A DNA stretch of 64,000 bases from CADEEN01 sp040384625 (GCA_040384625.1 JAZKIW010000071.1:1-64000), one strand, 5' to 3'. Shown: positions 32,913 to 42,596, numbered from the stretch's first letter. Translations and numbers: made by a program. The notes: generated by a model not told the origin, from the sequence alone.

Positions 32913-34910
32913 ATGGAACTCTCCCTCGCCGGTCAACTCGACGCCCTTGCCACATGGCGGCGCGGCCTCGACCGTCAGGCAGCGGAGTTGTCGCGCTTCC
33001 TGCTCGACCATGACCTGCTCGATGAGGCCAGCGAACGCAATCTGACGGCCATGCGCGAGCGCCTGGCATCCGATCGCCTGTGCGTGGCCTTTGTCGCCGA
33101 GTTCTCGCGCGGCAAGTCCGAGCTGATCAACGCGATCTTCTTTGCCGACACCGGCCGTCGAATCCTGCCGGCCACCCCGGGCCGCACCACGATGTGCCCC
33201 GTCGAACTCGGCTACGAACCGAACACGCCGGCCGTGCTGGCCCTGTTGCCGATCGACACCCGGCTCGAGGCGCAGTCGCTGGCCGACCTGCGCGAGAAGC
33301 CCGAACTGTGGACCCGCATCCGCTTGGATGCCGAGTCGCCCGACAAGCTGGCCGAGGCACTGACCGAGGTCATGCGTACCAAGGCCGTCAGCGTCGACAC
33401 CGCACGGGCGCTCGGTTTCTGGCATGACGACGCCCCGGACGACAACCCGCCGCGCCTGCCCGAGGGGCTGGTCGAGATCCCGGCCTGGCGCCACGCTGCC
33501 ATCAATTACCCGCATTCGCTGCTCAAGCGCGGCCTGGTGGTGCTCGATACGCCGGGCCTGAACGCCATCGGTGCCGAACCCGAACTGACGCTATCGCTGT
33601 TGCCGGCGGCCCATGCCGTGGTCTTCATCCTCGGTGCCGACACCGGGGTCACCAAGTCCGACCTTGCGGTCTGGCGCGATCACCTCGGTGGCCAGTCGAT
33701 GACGCGCTTCGTGGTGCTGAACAAGATCGATGCGCTGGCCGATCCGCTGTTGTCAGCGGAAGCGGTAAGCGAGCAGATCGAGCAGCAATGCCGCAACACT
33801 GCGCAGACGCTCGACGTCGCGCGCGAACGCGTGTTCCCCTTGTCCGCACGGCAGGCCTTGGCTGGCCGCATCGACGGCGACGCCGGCGCGCTGGAAGCCA
33901 GCCGCTTGCCGGCGCTGGAGGAGGCGCTCGCGACACAGTTGTTGCCGCGCCGACGCGAGGTCATCGAGCGCCTCGTGGCCGATACCGCCCAGACGGTCGA
34001 ACAGCAGGCCGCGCGCCGCCTGTCCGACCAGCGCCGCCTCATCGCAGAACAGATGTTGGAGCTGCGTGGCTTGCGCGGCAAGAGCAGCGGCAAGGTCCAG
34101 CTGATGATCGAGCGCGTCGACAGCGAGATGCATGACTTCGAGCGTTGCACCGAGCGCCTGGTCGCCTTGCGCGGCGTGCACGCGCGCATGCTGCGCGAAC
34201 TGCTGGTCGGCCTGTCCAGCGAGGAATTGCGCGACGAAGTCGGGCGCATGCAGCGCGAAGCCAGCGCGACCCTGTTCAATCTGGGCGCGAAGAAGGCCTT
34301 CATCTCGCTGTGCAAGCGCTTGCGCGAGCGCCTGGTGCTGGCGCGTCGGCGCGGTCAGGAAGTCCACGACATGCTGCAGGCAAGCTTTCGCCAGTTGAAT
34401 GGCGAGTTCGGCTTTGCGCTGTCGCTGACCCGTTTGCCGTCGCTCGAGCGTTGCGAACGCGAGCTCGAGCTGATCGAACGCAGTTATGCCCAGTACCTGG
34501 GCCTGTCGCAGGCCTTGCGCCTGGCCGAGCCGCGCTTCATGGAGCAGTTCAGGCGCATGCTGGTGTCCAAGCTGCGCATGGCCTTCGAGAATGCCAGCGG
34601 CGAGGTCGAGTTGTGGCACAAGTCGGCGTCGAACCAGATCGACTCGCAGCTGCGCGAACGCCGACGTGGTTTCAAGCGCCGGCGCGACGGCCTCGAACGC
34701 ATCCAGGCCGCGGCCGGCGATCTCGACCACCGCATCGGCGACCTCGAATCCCAGGATGCGCGCTGGCAGCATCTGATCACCCGCGTGCGCGGCTTCTCCG
34801 CGGCCCTGCAAGAGGCCGCCGCGACCTCGTCGTCGACCGTCGAAGGCGGCGCACCCCAACGCGGCGCACCGAACCTGTCCCTGGTCGCCCCGCGCAGCGC
34901 CGCCGGGTGA
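32913..34910 (+). CDS. Dynamin-family large GTPase
   Basis: This 665-residue protein has an N-terminal GTPase domain: G1 EFSRGKSELIN near residues 63-73, the G2 region with TPGRTTMCP, G3 LDTPGLNAIG near 210, and G4 LNKIDAL near 270. A long helical stalk (about 340-640) with coiled-coil character follows. No transmembrane segment is obvious, though amphipathic helices could bind membranes. Bacterial dynamin-like proteins act in membrane remodelling or repair, and the exact role here is unknown. It sits between mutM and mutY and overlaps the mutY start by GTGA. Confidence 0.88.
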   Translation: MELSLAGQLDALATWRRGLDRQAAELSRFLLDHDLLDEASERNLTAMRERLASDRLCVAFVAEFSRGKSELINAIFFADTGRRILPATPGRTTMCPVELGYEPNTPAVLALLPIDTRLEAQSLADLREKPELWTRIRLDAESPDKLAEALTEVMRTKAVSVDTARALGFWHDDAPDDNPPRLPEGLVEIPAWRHAAINYPHSLLKRGLVVLDTPGLNAIGAEPELTLSLLPAAHAVVFILGADTGVTKSDLAVWRDHLGGQSMTRFVVLNKIDALADPLLSAEAVSEQIEQQCRNTAQTLDVARERVFPLSARQALAGRIDGDAGALEASRLPALEEALATQLLPRRREVIERLVADTAQTVEQQAARRLSDQRRLIAEQMLELRGLRGKSSGKVQLMIERVDSEMHDFERCTERLVALRGVHARMLRELLVGLSSEELRDEVGRMQREASATLFNLGAKKAFISLCKRLRERLVLARRRGQEVHDMLQASFRQLNGEFGFALSLTRLPSLERCERELELIERSYAQYLGLSQALRLAEPRFMEQFRRMLVSKLRMAFENASGEVELWHKSASNQIDSQLRERRRGFKRRRDGLERIQAAAGDLDHRIGDLESQDARWQHLITRVRGFSAALQEAAATSSSTVEGGAPQRGAPNLSLVAPRSAAG

Positions 34911-35992
34911 GCAAGGGCGTCGAGTCGCTGCGCCGGGGGCCCGGCTCTGCGATCGCTGCGAAGTTGATCGCCTGGCAACGGGTCCACGGCCGCCACAACA
35001 TGCCCTGGCAGGGCAGCCGCGACCCCTACCGCGTCTGGTTGTCCGAGGTCATGCTGCAGCAGACGCAGGTGAAGACCGTGCTCGCCTATTACGCGCGCTT
35101 CCTGGAGCGCTTTGCCGACGTTCGCTCTCTCGCCGCGGCGCCGCTCGACGACGTGCTCGCGCTCTGGAGCGGTCTCGGCTACTACAGCCGTGCGCGCCAT
35201 CTGCATCGCTGCGCGCAGGTCGTGGTTGCCGAGCATGGAGGCGAATTTCCACGCACGGCCGCCGCATTGGCGGAGCTGCCCGGCATCGGCCGATCGACCG
35301 CGGCGGCGATTGCCGCCTTCTGTTTCGGTGAACGCATCGCCATCCTCGATGGCAACGTCAAGCGCGTGCTGACGCGCGTGCTCGGTTTCGAGCACGACCT
35401 CTCGATCGCCGCCCATGAGCAGGCGCTGTGGCAGCAGGCGCAGGCCCTGGTGCCGGCCGATGGCATCGAGGCTTATACCCAGGGGTTGATGGACCTGGGT
35501 GCCACGCTGTGCAGCACGCGCCGGCCGCAGTGCGCCGCTTGTCCGCTGCAGACCCTGTGCGTGGCGCACCGCGAAGCGGCGACAGAGCGCTACCCGGTGA
35601 AGACACGCAAGCTGAAACGCACGCAGCGCAGCAATGCCATGCTCTGGCTCGGCGACAGCGACGATCGGGTGTGGCTGGTCCAACGCCCGCCGCGTGGCGT
35701 CTGGGCCGGGCTGTGGACGCTGCCGCTCTACGACTCGCTCGATGAGTTGAAAGCGCAGGCGATCGACTGGCCCGGTCATGGCGAGGCGCTGGGCGCGATC
35801 AGGCACGTGCTGACCCATTTCGACTGGTACCTGGAACCCTGGCGCCAGCAATTGCCGCGCCGGCTTCCGCTGGTGCGCCGCGACGCGCTCGATGCCGACC
35901 TGCCGCCCGGACGCTGGTTCAGCCTCGAGCAAGCGCTGCAACTGGGCCTGCCCGCGCCGGTGCGCCGGCTCCTGGCTGGGAGCGCGCCCTAG
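34907..35992 (+). CDS. mutY: A/G-specific adenine glycosylase
   Basis: This 361-residue enzyme removes adenine opposite 8-oxoguanine. The catalytic residues are Glu47 (SEVMLQQTQV) and Asp148 (ILDGNVKRVLTR). The HhH motif LPGIGRSTAAAI and the 4Fe-4S cysteines (LCSTRRPQCAACPLQTLC) are present. The C-terminal NUDIX-like domain recognises 8-oxoG. The GTG at 34907 overlaps the GTPase stop; no ATG occurs before residue 32. It converges on the LON-domain gene with a 4-base overlap of stops. Confidence 0.96.
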   Translation: MSKGVESLRRGPGSAIAAKLIAWQRVHGRHNMPWQGSRDPYRVWLSEVMLQQTQVKTVLAYYARFLERFADVRSLAAAPLDDVLALWSGLGYYSRARHLHRCAQVVVAEHGGEFPRTAAALAELPGIGRSTAAAIAAFCFGERIAILDGNVKRVLTRVLGFEHDLSIAAHEQALWQQAQALVPADGIEAYTQGLMDLGATLCSTRRPQCAACPLQTLCVAHREAATERYPVKTRKLKRTQRSNAMLWLGDSDDRVWLVQRPPRGVWAGLWTLPLYDSLDELKAQAIDWPGHGEALGAIRHVLTHFDWYLEPWRQQLPRRLPLVRRDALDADLPPGRWFSLEQALQLGLPAPVRRLLAGSAP

Positions 35993-36618
35993 ACAACGCC
36001 CTTGCCGCGCAGGTACTCGTCGACCAGGCGCAGGCGCAACTGTGGTTCAGGCAAGACCATCAGGCGCTGCTTGGCGGCGAGCGAAATCGGCAGGATCTCG
36101 CACCAGCGGTTGGCGACCCAGCCCGCATCGTCGAAGCGATAGGGTTCGTTGAAGGGCGTGCTGCCCTGTTCGCGCAGAGCGCCGATGGCATTGGCCAGCG
36201 CCTTCACGCTCGGCAGCACCGCCGCGTCCGGCGCCAGCAGTTCGTCATCCGGCTGGCAGGTTGCGAGCGCCAGCCACAGGCCGTCGCTCTGCTGGCGTGC
36301 TTCGCCCACGATCGTGAAGCGCTGCGTGCCGGTGCAGCGCACCTGCAGGATGCCGGCCTGTTCGGCATCAACGGTGTCGATGCGCGCCAGCACGCCCTCG
36401 CGTTCGAAGCGCACGCCCTCGCGGCCAACGTCGCTGCCCTGGCGCAGGCAGACCACGCCGAAGCACGCCTTCTCGCGCAGGCAGTGGCCGACGAGGTCGA
36501 GGTAGCGAGCCTCGAAGACCTTGAGCGGCAGCAGTGCCCCGGGGAAGAGCACGCTCTGCAACGGAAACAGTGGCAGCTCGAACGGCGCGCTGCCGGCCGT
36601 GCCGAACCCGGCGCTCAC
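35989..36618 (-). CDS. LON substrate-binding (LAN) domain protein
   Basis: This 209-residue protein consists only of the N-terminal substrate-binding domain of Lon proteases (LPLFPLQSVLFPGALLPLKVFEARYLDLVGHCL, then the FGVVCLRQGSDVG block). It lacks the AAA+ ATPase and Ser-Lys protease domains, so it is not a protease by itself. Stand-alone LAN proteins are widespread and of unknown function. It overlaps the rapZ stop by 4 bases and ends the nadK-recN-rapZ operon. Confidence 0.9.
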   Translation of the reverse strand: MSAGFGTAGSAPFELPLFPLQSVLFPGALLPLKVFEARYLDLVGHCLREKACFGVVCLRQGSDVGREGVRFEREGVLARIDTVDAEQAGILQVRCTGTQRFTIVGEARQQSDGLWLALATCQPDDELLAPDAAVLPSVKALANAIGALREQGSTPFNEPYRFDDAGWVANRWCEILPISLAAKQRLMVLPEPQLRLRLVDEYLRGKGVV

Positions 36619-37532
36619 TCGCGTGCGTCCTGCTCGCGGTGGCGCACCAGAGTGGCCGCGCGCGCCGCGAAGCGCGTCGCCAGTTGTTCGGCCGCGTAGA
36701 CCGAGCGGTGCTGGCCGCCGGTGCAGCCGACGGCCACCGTCAGGTAGCTGCGCTGGTCGGCGATGAAGGCGTCCAGCCAGCGCGCCAGAAAGGCCTCGAT
36801 CTGCGCCAGCATCTCGCCGACTTCGGGCTGTGCCGCCAGGTAGGCCGCGACTTCAGGGTCGCGGCCATTGAGCGGTCGCAGCTCGCGGATGTAGTGTGGG
36901 TTGGGCAGCACGCGCAGGTCGAACACATAGTCGGCGTCAAGCGGCACGCCATGCTTGAACGCGAATGACTCGAACACCAGGGTCAGGCCCGAGCGTGGCC
37001 CACCCACCGCCTGGCCGATCCACAGGCGCAGCTGAGCCGGCCTCAGCTGGCTGGTGTCGATGACGGTCGAGATTTCGCGCAGCTCGGCCAGCAGTTCGCG
37101 CTCCAGCTCGATGGCTTCGATCAGCGCATGCCGCGCGTCGCCGCTGCTGCTGTCGGCAGTCAGGGGGTGCGGGCGCCGCGTTTCGGAGAAGCGCCGCACC
37201 AGGGCATCGGTGTTGGCGTCGAGGAAGAAGGATTGGATCGCCACTCCTTCGCGGCGCAATTCGTCGACCAGGGGCAGCAGGTGCGGCAGCGAACCGGCAC
37301 TGCGCACATCGACGGCGATCGCGACACGGCGGATGCTGCCGGCCCGCAGGCGCTCGATGCGCAGGAAGTGGCGCAGCAACTCGGGCGGCAGGTTGTCGAC
37401 GCAGAAGTAGCCGGCGTCTTCGAGCGCGTGCAGGGCAACCGACTTGCCCGAGCCCGAGATGCCGGTGACCAGGACCAGGTGGTGCTCGGTCGGTGTGGTG
37501 TCGTCGAGAAGGGGCAGCTCGGCCATGCTCAT
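36615..37532 (-). CDS. rapZ: RNase adapter protein RapZ
   Basis: This 305-residue protein has Walker A GISGSGKS near residues 24-31 and the C-terminal sugar-sensing domain with GCTGGQHRSVY. In enterobacteria RapZ senses glucosamine-6-phosphate and guides RNase E to GlmZ. In betaproteobacteria, where GlmZ is not known to me, its target is unclear. The start is the ATG at 37532; an ATG at 37526 is an alternative. It lies 4 bases after recN and overlaps the LON-domain gene. Confidence 0.95.
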   Translation of the reverse strand: MSMAELPLLDDTTPTEHHLVLVTGISGSGKSVALHALEDAGYFCVDNLPPELLRHFLRIERLRAGSIRRVAIAVDVRSAGSLPHLLPLVDELRREGVAIQSFFLDANTDALVRRFSETRRPHPLTADSSSGDARHALIEAIELERELLAELREISTVIDTSQLRPAQLRLWIGQAVGGPRSGLTLVFESFAFKHGVPLDADYVFDLRVLPNPHYIRELRPLNGRDPEVAAYLAAQPEVGEMLAQIEAFLARWLDAFIADQRSYLTVAVGCTGGQHRSVYAAEQLATRFAARAATLVRHREQDARE

Positions 37533-37536
37533 ACCG

Positions 37537-39243
37537 TCATCCGGCGCCGCTGCGACGGGCCTTCCCGGCCCCCCGGGTCGCGCTCTTGCTGCTCGTCGCC
37601 AGCTCGATCAACTGTTGGGCATGGGCCAAGCTGGTGGCCAGGCGCTCGCCGCCGAGCAGGCGCGCGACTTCGGCCACCCGCGCCTCGCCGGCCACCGGCC
37701 GAACGTCGCTAGCGACATGGCCGCTGGCCTGCATCGACTTGCTGACCACGAGGTGCTGGTCGCCACAGGCGGCGACCTGGGCCAGATGGGTGACAGCCAG
37801 CACCTGGCGCTCGCGCCCCAGCTGCTTCATCAAGCGTCCCACGGTGTCGGCCACCGCGCCACTGATGCCAGCATCGATCTCGTCGAAGATCAGGGTGCCG
37901 GCACCTGCGGCGCTGTCGCGCGCCGTGGTCACCGCGATCGCCAGGGCCAAGCGCGACAACTCGCCGCCTGAGGCGACCTTGGCCAATGAGCGCGGCAGGC
38001 TGCCGGCGTGGCCGGCCACCCGCAACTCGACCGATTCGAGTCCGAAGGATTGCGGCTCGGCCTGGGCTTCGAGCGCCACCTCGAAACGGCCCCCCGCCAT
38101 GCCGAGCTGCTGCATCGCCTGGGTCACGGCATCGGCGAGCGGCCCCGCCGCACGGTGGCGTGCGGCACTGATCCGCGTGGCCTCGTCGCGCCAGGCGCTT
38201 TCGCAAGCGAGCAGTGCACGCTCCAGCGCCGCGGTGTCGGTGGCTGCGGCGAGTTGGCGCAACTCGTCCTGCCATTGCACGAGCTGGCTGGCCAGGTCTT
38301 CGGGCAGGCGGCGGTAGCGCCGCGCCAGGCCGATCCATGCCGCCAGCCGCGCATCGAGCGCGGCCAGGCGCTCCGGGTCGACGTCGGTGTGCTGCAGGTA
38401 GCCCGACAGCGTGTGAGCGGCATCCTGCAATTGCGCCTGCGCGCTCTGCACAACATCGAGCACAGGGGCGAGGCGCGCATCGAAGTGGGCCACGCCGGCA
38501 AGCACGTCGCTGGCCCGCTGGGTCAGTGCAGCAGCGTTGCTGTCGGCGTCGGACAAGGCCTCGAGCGCGGCGCGGGCAGCGTCGATGAGGGCTTGCGCGT
38601 GCGCCAGGCGCTGGTGTTCGGCGTTCAGATCGTCCCACTCGCCAGCGCACGGCGCCAGGCGCTCGATCTCGCCCACCTGCCAGGCCAGGCGCTCGCGCTC
38701 GCGTTCGATGTCGGCGCTGCTGCTGCGGGCACGGTCGAGCGCGGCGCCTGCGGCCTTCCACTGCGCCCACAGGGCGGCCAGCGGACGCACATCGACGCCC
38801 GCCTGGACATCGAGCAGTTCGCGCACGGCGGCCGGTCGCGTCAGGCTCTGCCAGGCATGTTGGCCGTGGATGTCGAGCAGGTGGTCGGCGGTCTCATTGA
38901 GCTGGGCGATCGTCGCCGGGCTGCCATTGATCCAGGCCCGGCTCTTGCCCTGGCGGTCGATCGTACGGCGCAGCAGCAGGCTGTCGGCGCTGTCGAAGCC
39001 GCCTTCTTCGAGCCAGCCCGTCAGGCTGGCCGGCGTGTCGAATTCTGCGGCGATCTCCGCGCGCTGGGTCCCTTCACGCACCACGCCGACATCGCCGCGC
39101 CCACCCAACGCCAGTTGCAGGGCATCGATCAGGATCGACTTGCCGGCGCCGGTCTCGCCGGTCAGCACCGTGAAGCCCGCGCCGACCTCCACTTCGAGCG
39201 CCGGCACGATCACGAAGTCGCGCAACGACAGTCGGCGCAGCAT
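37537..39243 (-). CDS. recN: DNA repair protein RecN
   Basis: This 568-residue SMC-like ATPase acts in double-strand break repair. Walker A GETGAGKS is at residues 29-36, the signature block KVASGGELSRLALAI and Walker B TLIFDEIDAGISG are near the C-terminus, and a long coiled coil lies between (about 160-350). Its start overlaps the nadK stop (TGATG). The SOS regulator LexA often controls recN; I see no convincing LexA box before the operon. Confidence 0.97.
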   Translation of the reverse strand: MLRRLSLRDFVIVPALEVEVGAGFTVLTGETGAGKSILIDALQLALGGRGDVGVVREGTQRAEIAAEFDTPASLTGWLEEGGFDSADSLLLRRTIDRQGKSRAWINGSPATIAQLNETADHLLDIHGQHAWQSLTRPAAVRELLDVQAGVDVRPLAALWAQWKAAGAALDRARSSSADIERERERLAWQVGEIERLAPCAGEWDDLNAEHQRLAHAQALIDAARAALEALSDADSNAAALTQRASDVLAGVAHFDARLAPVLDVVQSAQAQLQDAAHTLSGYLQHTDVDPERLAALDARLAAWIGLARRYRRLPEDLASQLVQWQDELRQLAAATDTAALERALLACESAWRDEATRISAARHRAAGPLADAVTQAMQQLGMAGGRFEVALEAQAEPQSFGLESVELRVAGHAGSLPRSLAKVASGGELSRLALAIAVTTARDSAAGAGTLIFDEIDAGISGAVADTVGRLMKQLGRERQVLAVTHLAQVAACGDQHLVVSKSMQASGHVASDVRPVAGEARVAEVARLLGGERLATSLAHAQQLIELATSSKSATRGAGKARRSGAG

Positions 39244-40118
39244 CAGACCACGCCCTCATACCAGCGCAGCTTGCGCCGCAAGGTCGCGTAGTAGCTCCAG
39301 CCGCGCGGATGCAGGAAGCTCACCTTGTGCTCGGAGCGGCGCACGCGCACCTGGTCGCCGTGCAGCAGGCTGGCCAGGCTCTGCATGTCGAAATTGGCCG
39401 AGGCGTCGCGGCCGGCGACGATCTCGATGCGGATCTCGCCGGCGTCGGGCAGCACGATCGGCCGGTTCGACAGCGTGTGCGAGGCGATCGGCACCAGCAC
39501 CCAGCCGGCGATGCCGGGGTGCATGATCGGCCCGCCGGCCGACAGCGCATAGGCCGTCGACCCGGTCGGCGACGCGACGATCAGGCCATCCGCGCGCAGG
39601 TTGGCGACGAACTCGTCGCCGATGTCGATCTTCAGCTCGACCATGCTCGCGGTGGCGCCGCGGCTGACGACCACGTCGTTCATCGACAGGCCCTCGAAGA
39701 TGCGCACGCCATCGCGCCAGACGCCGCCTTCGAGCATCGAGCGGTGTTCTTCCTCGTAGTCGCCGGCGATCATCGGCGCCAGGGCCTCGCGGAACTGCCC
39801 CACGGGCACATCGGTGATGAAGCCCAGGCGGCCCTGGTTGATGCCCACCAGAGGGATGTCGTGGCGCGCCAACTCGCGCGCGATGCCAAGCATCGTGCCG
39901 TCGCCGCCCACGACCACCACCAGGTCGCATTGCGCGCCCATCTCGGCGGTGGTCAGGCTGGGATAGGCCGTCAGGCCGGTGTTGTGGGCCGTGGCGCGTT
40001 CGAGCGACACGTCGAGCCCCTCGCGCTTCAAAAACTGCGCCAGCTCGTCGAGCAACTCGCGCATGCCCTGCGCCTGGTGCTTGCCGACGATCGCCGCGTG
40101 ACGGAAGCGCTTGGCCAT
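39243..40118 (-). CDS. nadK: NAD kinase
   Basis: This 291-residue enzyme phosphorylates NAD to NADP. The motifs VVGGDGTMLGIAREL, LGFITDV, MNDVVV and the YALSAGGPIMHP block are canonical. It is the first gene of the minus-strand operon nadK-recN-rapZ-LON and is divergent from hrcA, with a 49-base intergenic region that must carry both promoters. Confidence 0.97.
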   Translation of the reverse strand: MAKRFRHAAIVGKHQAQGMRELLDELAQFLKREGLDVSLERATAHNTGLTAYPSLTTAEMGAQCDLVVVVGGDGTMLGIARELARHDIPLVGINQGRLGFITDVPVGQFREALAPMIAGDYEEEHRSMLEGGVWRDGVRIFEGLSMNDVVVSRGATASMVELKIDIGDEFVANLRADGLIVASPTGSTAYALSAGGPIMHPGIAGWVLVPIASHTLSNRPIVLPDAGEIRIEIVAGRDASANFDMQSLASLLHGDQVRVRRSEHKVSFLHPRGWSYYATLRRKLRWYEGVV

Positions 40119-40149
40119 ATGCGAAGAATTACACCATAGGGCCGAGGCC

Positions 40150-40155
40150 TAGAAT
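40150..40155 (+). promoter_or_regulatory. Putative -10 hexamer TAGAAT of hrcA
   Basis: TAGAAT ends 12 bases before the hrcA ATG at 40168, within the 49-base hrcA/nadK divergent gap. No CIRCE inverted repeat and no clear -35 are seen there. Confidence 0.35.
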
Positions 40156-40167
40156 GAAGCGCACAGC

Positions 40168-41196
40168 ATGGACGACCGAGCCAAAACCCTGTTGAAAGCG
40201 CTGGTCGAGCGCTACATCGCCGATGGCCAGCCGGTGGGCTCGCGCACGCTGTCGAAGGCTTCGGGCCTGGAACTCAGCCCTGCCACCATCCGCAACGTGA
40301 TGGCCGATCTGGAAGAGCTGGGCCTGATCGCCAGCCCGCACACCAGCGCCGGGCGGGTGCCCACAGCGCGCGGCTACCGTCTCTTCGTCGACACCATGTT
40401 GACCGCGCGCACGCTGGACCTCGAGCACGCACCGCCCGAGATGAACGCCGCCAGGGGCCAGTTGCAGTCCGACCAGCCGCAGCGCGTCATCGCCAACGCG
40501 GCCCACCTGTTGTCGAGCCTGTCCAACTTCGTCGGTGTGGTCACCGCGCCGAAAAAGGCCGGTGTCTTTCACCACATCGAGTTCCTGCGCCTGGGTGAGC
40601 GTCGCGTGCTGCTGATCCTGGTCTCGCCCGAGGGCGACGTGCAGAACCGGGTCATCATGACGGCGCATGACCATGCCCAGGCCGAACTGGTCGAAGCCAG
40701 CAATTACCTCAACAGCCATTACGCCGGTCTGACCCTGGACGCTGTGCGCGAGCGCCTGCAGCACGAGGTCGAGGCGCTGCGCGGCGAGATCGCGCAGTTG
40801 ATGCAGGTCGCCGTGCAGGCGGGTACCGAGGCCCTGACCGAAACCACTGAACAGGTTGTCGTCAGTGGCGAACGCAACCTGCTGACAGTGCAGGATTTCG
40901 GCAACGACATGGGCTCGTTGCGCAAGCTGTTCGACCTGTTCGAGCAGAAAACCCAGTTGATGCGCCTGTTGGAGGTGAGCAGCCGCGCCGAGGGCGTGCG
41001 CATCTACATCGGCGGTGAGAGCCGGGTGGTGCCCTTCGAGGCCCTGTCGGTGGTGAGTGCGCCCTACGAGGTCGATGGCCAGGTGGTCGGTACCCTGGCC
41101 GTGATCGGTCCCACGCGCATGGCCTACGACCGCATGATCCAGATCGTCGACATCACGTCGAGGCTGGTCAGCAATGCCTTGTCGGCGCCGCGTTGA
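40168..41196 (+). CDS. hrcA: Heat-inducible transcription repressor HrcA
   Basis: This 342-residue repressor binds CIRCE operators of groESL/dnaK-type genes and needs GroEL for folding. The winged-helix N-terminus contains PVGSRTLSKASGLELSPATIRNVMADLEELGLI (about 22-54), followed by HTSAGRVPTARGYRLFVD. The C-terminal effector domain is complete. No CIRCE element occurs in the window, so its targets lie elsewhere. Its position opposite nadK-recN is conserved in Burkholderiales. Confidence 0.97.
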   Translation: MDDRAKTLLKALVERYIADGQPVGSRTLSKASGLELSPATIRNVMADLEELGLIASPHTSAGRVPTARGYRLFVDTMLTARTLDLEHAPPEMNAARGQLQSDQPQRVIANAAHLLSSLSNFVGVVTAPKKAGVFHHIEFLRLGERRVLLILVSPEGDVQNRVIMTAHDHAQAELVEASNYLNSHYAGLTLDAVRERLQHEVEALRGEIAQLMQVAVQAGTEALTETTEQVVVSGERNLLTVQDFGNDMGSLRKLFDLFEQKTQLMRLLEVSSRAEGVRIYIGGESRVVPFEALSVVSAPYEVDGQVVGTLAVIGPTRMAYDRMIQIVDITSRLVSNALSAPR

Positions 41197-41207
41197 CGGT
41201 GCAGGCG

Positions 41208-42596
41208 ATGACGCGCACTGAGAGCGACAGCTTCGGGCCGATCGAAGTCCCGGCCGATGCGCTGTGGGGCGCACAGACCGCGCGCAGCCTGCGCTTCTTC
41301 GCCATCGGCAGCCAACGCATGCCGATCGCGATCGTGCATGCGCTGGCCGAAGTCAAGCACGCCGCGGCTGCCGTGAATGCCGAACTCGGCCTGCTCGAGG
41401 GCGCCAAGGCCGCGGCGATCGCGGCGGCGGCGGCTCGGGTGGCAGCGGGCGAGTTCGACGCCGAGTTCCCGCTGTCGGTGTGGCAGACCGGCTCGGGCAC
41501 GCAGAGCAACATGAACGCCAACGAGGTGATCGCCAACCTTGCGTCGCTCGCGCTGGGCGGGACGCTCGGCCACGACCGGCGCGTGCATCCGAACGACGAC
41601 GTCAACCTCGGCCAGTCGTCCAACGACGTCTTTCCGACCGCGATGCACATTGCCGCTGTGTTGCAGGTGCGGCCCCTGTTCGCTGCGTTGGCCCGCCTTC
41701 GCGTCGCGATGCAGGCCAAGGCCACGGCCTTCTCCGACGCGATCAAGATCGGCCGCACGCACCTGCAGGACGCCACGCCTGTCACCCTCGGTCAGGAGTT
41801 CGGTGGCTACGACGCCCAGCTCGGGATCGCCGAGGCCGCGCTGCGCCAGGCCTTGCCGGCGGTGCACGCGCTGGCGATCGGCGGCACGGCCGTGGGCACG
41901 GGCCTCAACACCCACCCCGAGTTCGGCGCACGCGTCGCGGCGGCGCTGGCGGCGCGCTTGGGCGAGCCCTTCGTCGTGGCCGACAACCGCTTTGCCGCGA
42001 TGGCCGGGCACGAAGCCCTGGTCGGGCTGCATGGCGCCCTGCGCCTGCTGGCGATCGCGCTGACCAAGATCGGCAACGACATCCGCCTGATGGGCAGCGG
42101 CCCACGCGCCGGCCTGGGTGAGCTGCGCCTGCCGGAAAACGAACCCGGCAGTTCGATCATGCCGGGCAAGGTGAATCCGACGCAGGTCGAGGCGCTGACC
42201 ATGGTCTGTGCGCAGGTGATGGGGCACGACGTGGCGATCGGCATTGCCGCCAGCCAGGGGCATTTCGAGCTGAATGTCTACAAGCCCCTGATCGCCGAGG
42301 ACCTGCTCGACAGCCTGCGCCTGCTGGCCGACGCGATGGCCAGCTTCGCCGCGCATTGCGTCGAAGGCATCGAGGTCGACCGGCAACGCACCGAAGAACT
42401 GCTCGGCCGCTCGTTGATGCTCGTCACCGCGCTGGCACCGCACATCGGGTACGACCGCGCGGCTGCGATCGCCAAGCACGCGCACCAGCACAGCCTTGGT
42501 CTGCGCGAGGCGGCGCTGGGCGTCGGCGGCGTCAGTGCGGCGCAGTTCGACGCGTGGGTCGATGCGCGGCAGATGCTCGGGCCGCGACGGGGCTGA
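41208..42596 (+). CDS. fumC: Fumarate hydratase, class II
   Basis: This ~462-residue iron-independent fumarase hydrates fumarate to malate. The signature GSSIMPGKVNPTQ with its catalytic Ser is near residue 317. The N-terminal ESDSFGPIEVPADALWGAQTARS and GSGTQSNMNANEVIAN are typical. The ATG at 41208 is chosen; a TTG at 41193 overlapping the hrcA stop is possible. The gene is probably co-transcribed with hrcA (11-base gap). Such oxygen-stable fumarases are often important under oxidative stress. Confidence 0.96.
   Translation: MTRTESDSFGPIEVPADALWGAQTARSLRFFAIGSQRMPIAIVHALAEVKHAAAAVNAELGLLEGAKAAAIAAAAARVAAGEFDAEFPLSVWQTGSGTQSNMNANEVIANLASLALGGTLGHDRRVHPNDDVNLGQSSNDVFPTAMHIAAVLQVRPLFAALARLRVAMQAKATAFSDAIKIGRTHLQDATPVTLGQEFGGYDAQLGIAEAALRQALPAVHALAIGGTAVGTGLNTHPEFGARVAAALAARLGEPFVVADNRFAAMAGHEALVGLHGALRLLAIALTKIGNDIRLMGSGPRAGLGELRLPENEPGSSIMPGKVNPTQVEALTMVCAQVMGHDVAIGIAASQGHFELNVYKPLIAEDLLDSLRLLADAMASFAAHCVEGIEVDRQRTEELLGRSLMLVTALAPHIGYDRAAAIAKHAHQHSLGLREAALGVGGVSAAQFDAWVDARQMLGPRRG

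Noticed and set aside
40119..40167. CIRCE operator between hrcA and nadK
   Set aside because: No inverted repeat of the TTAGCACTC type is present. hrcA is not visibly autoregulated here.
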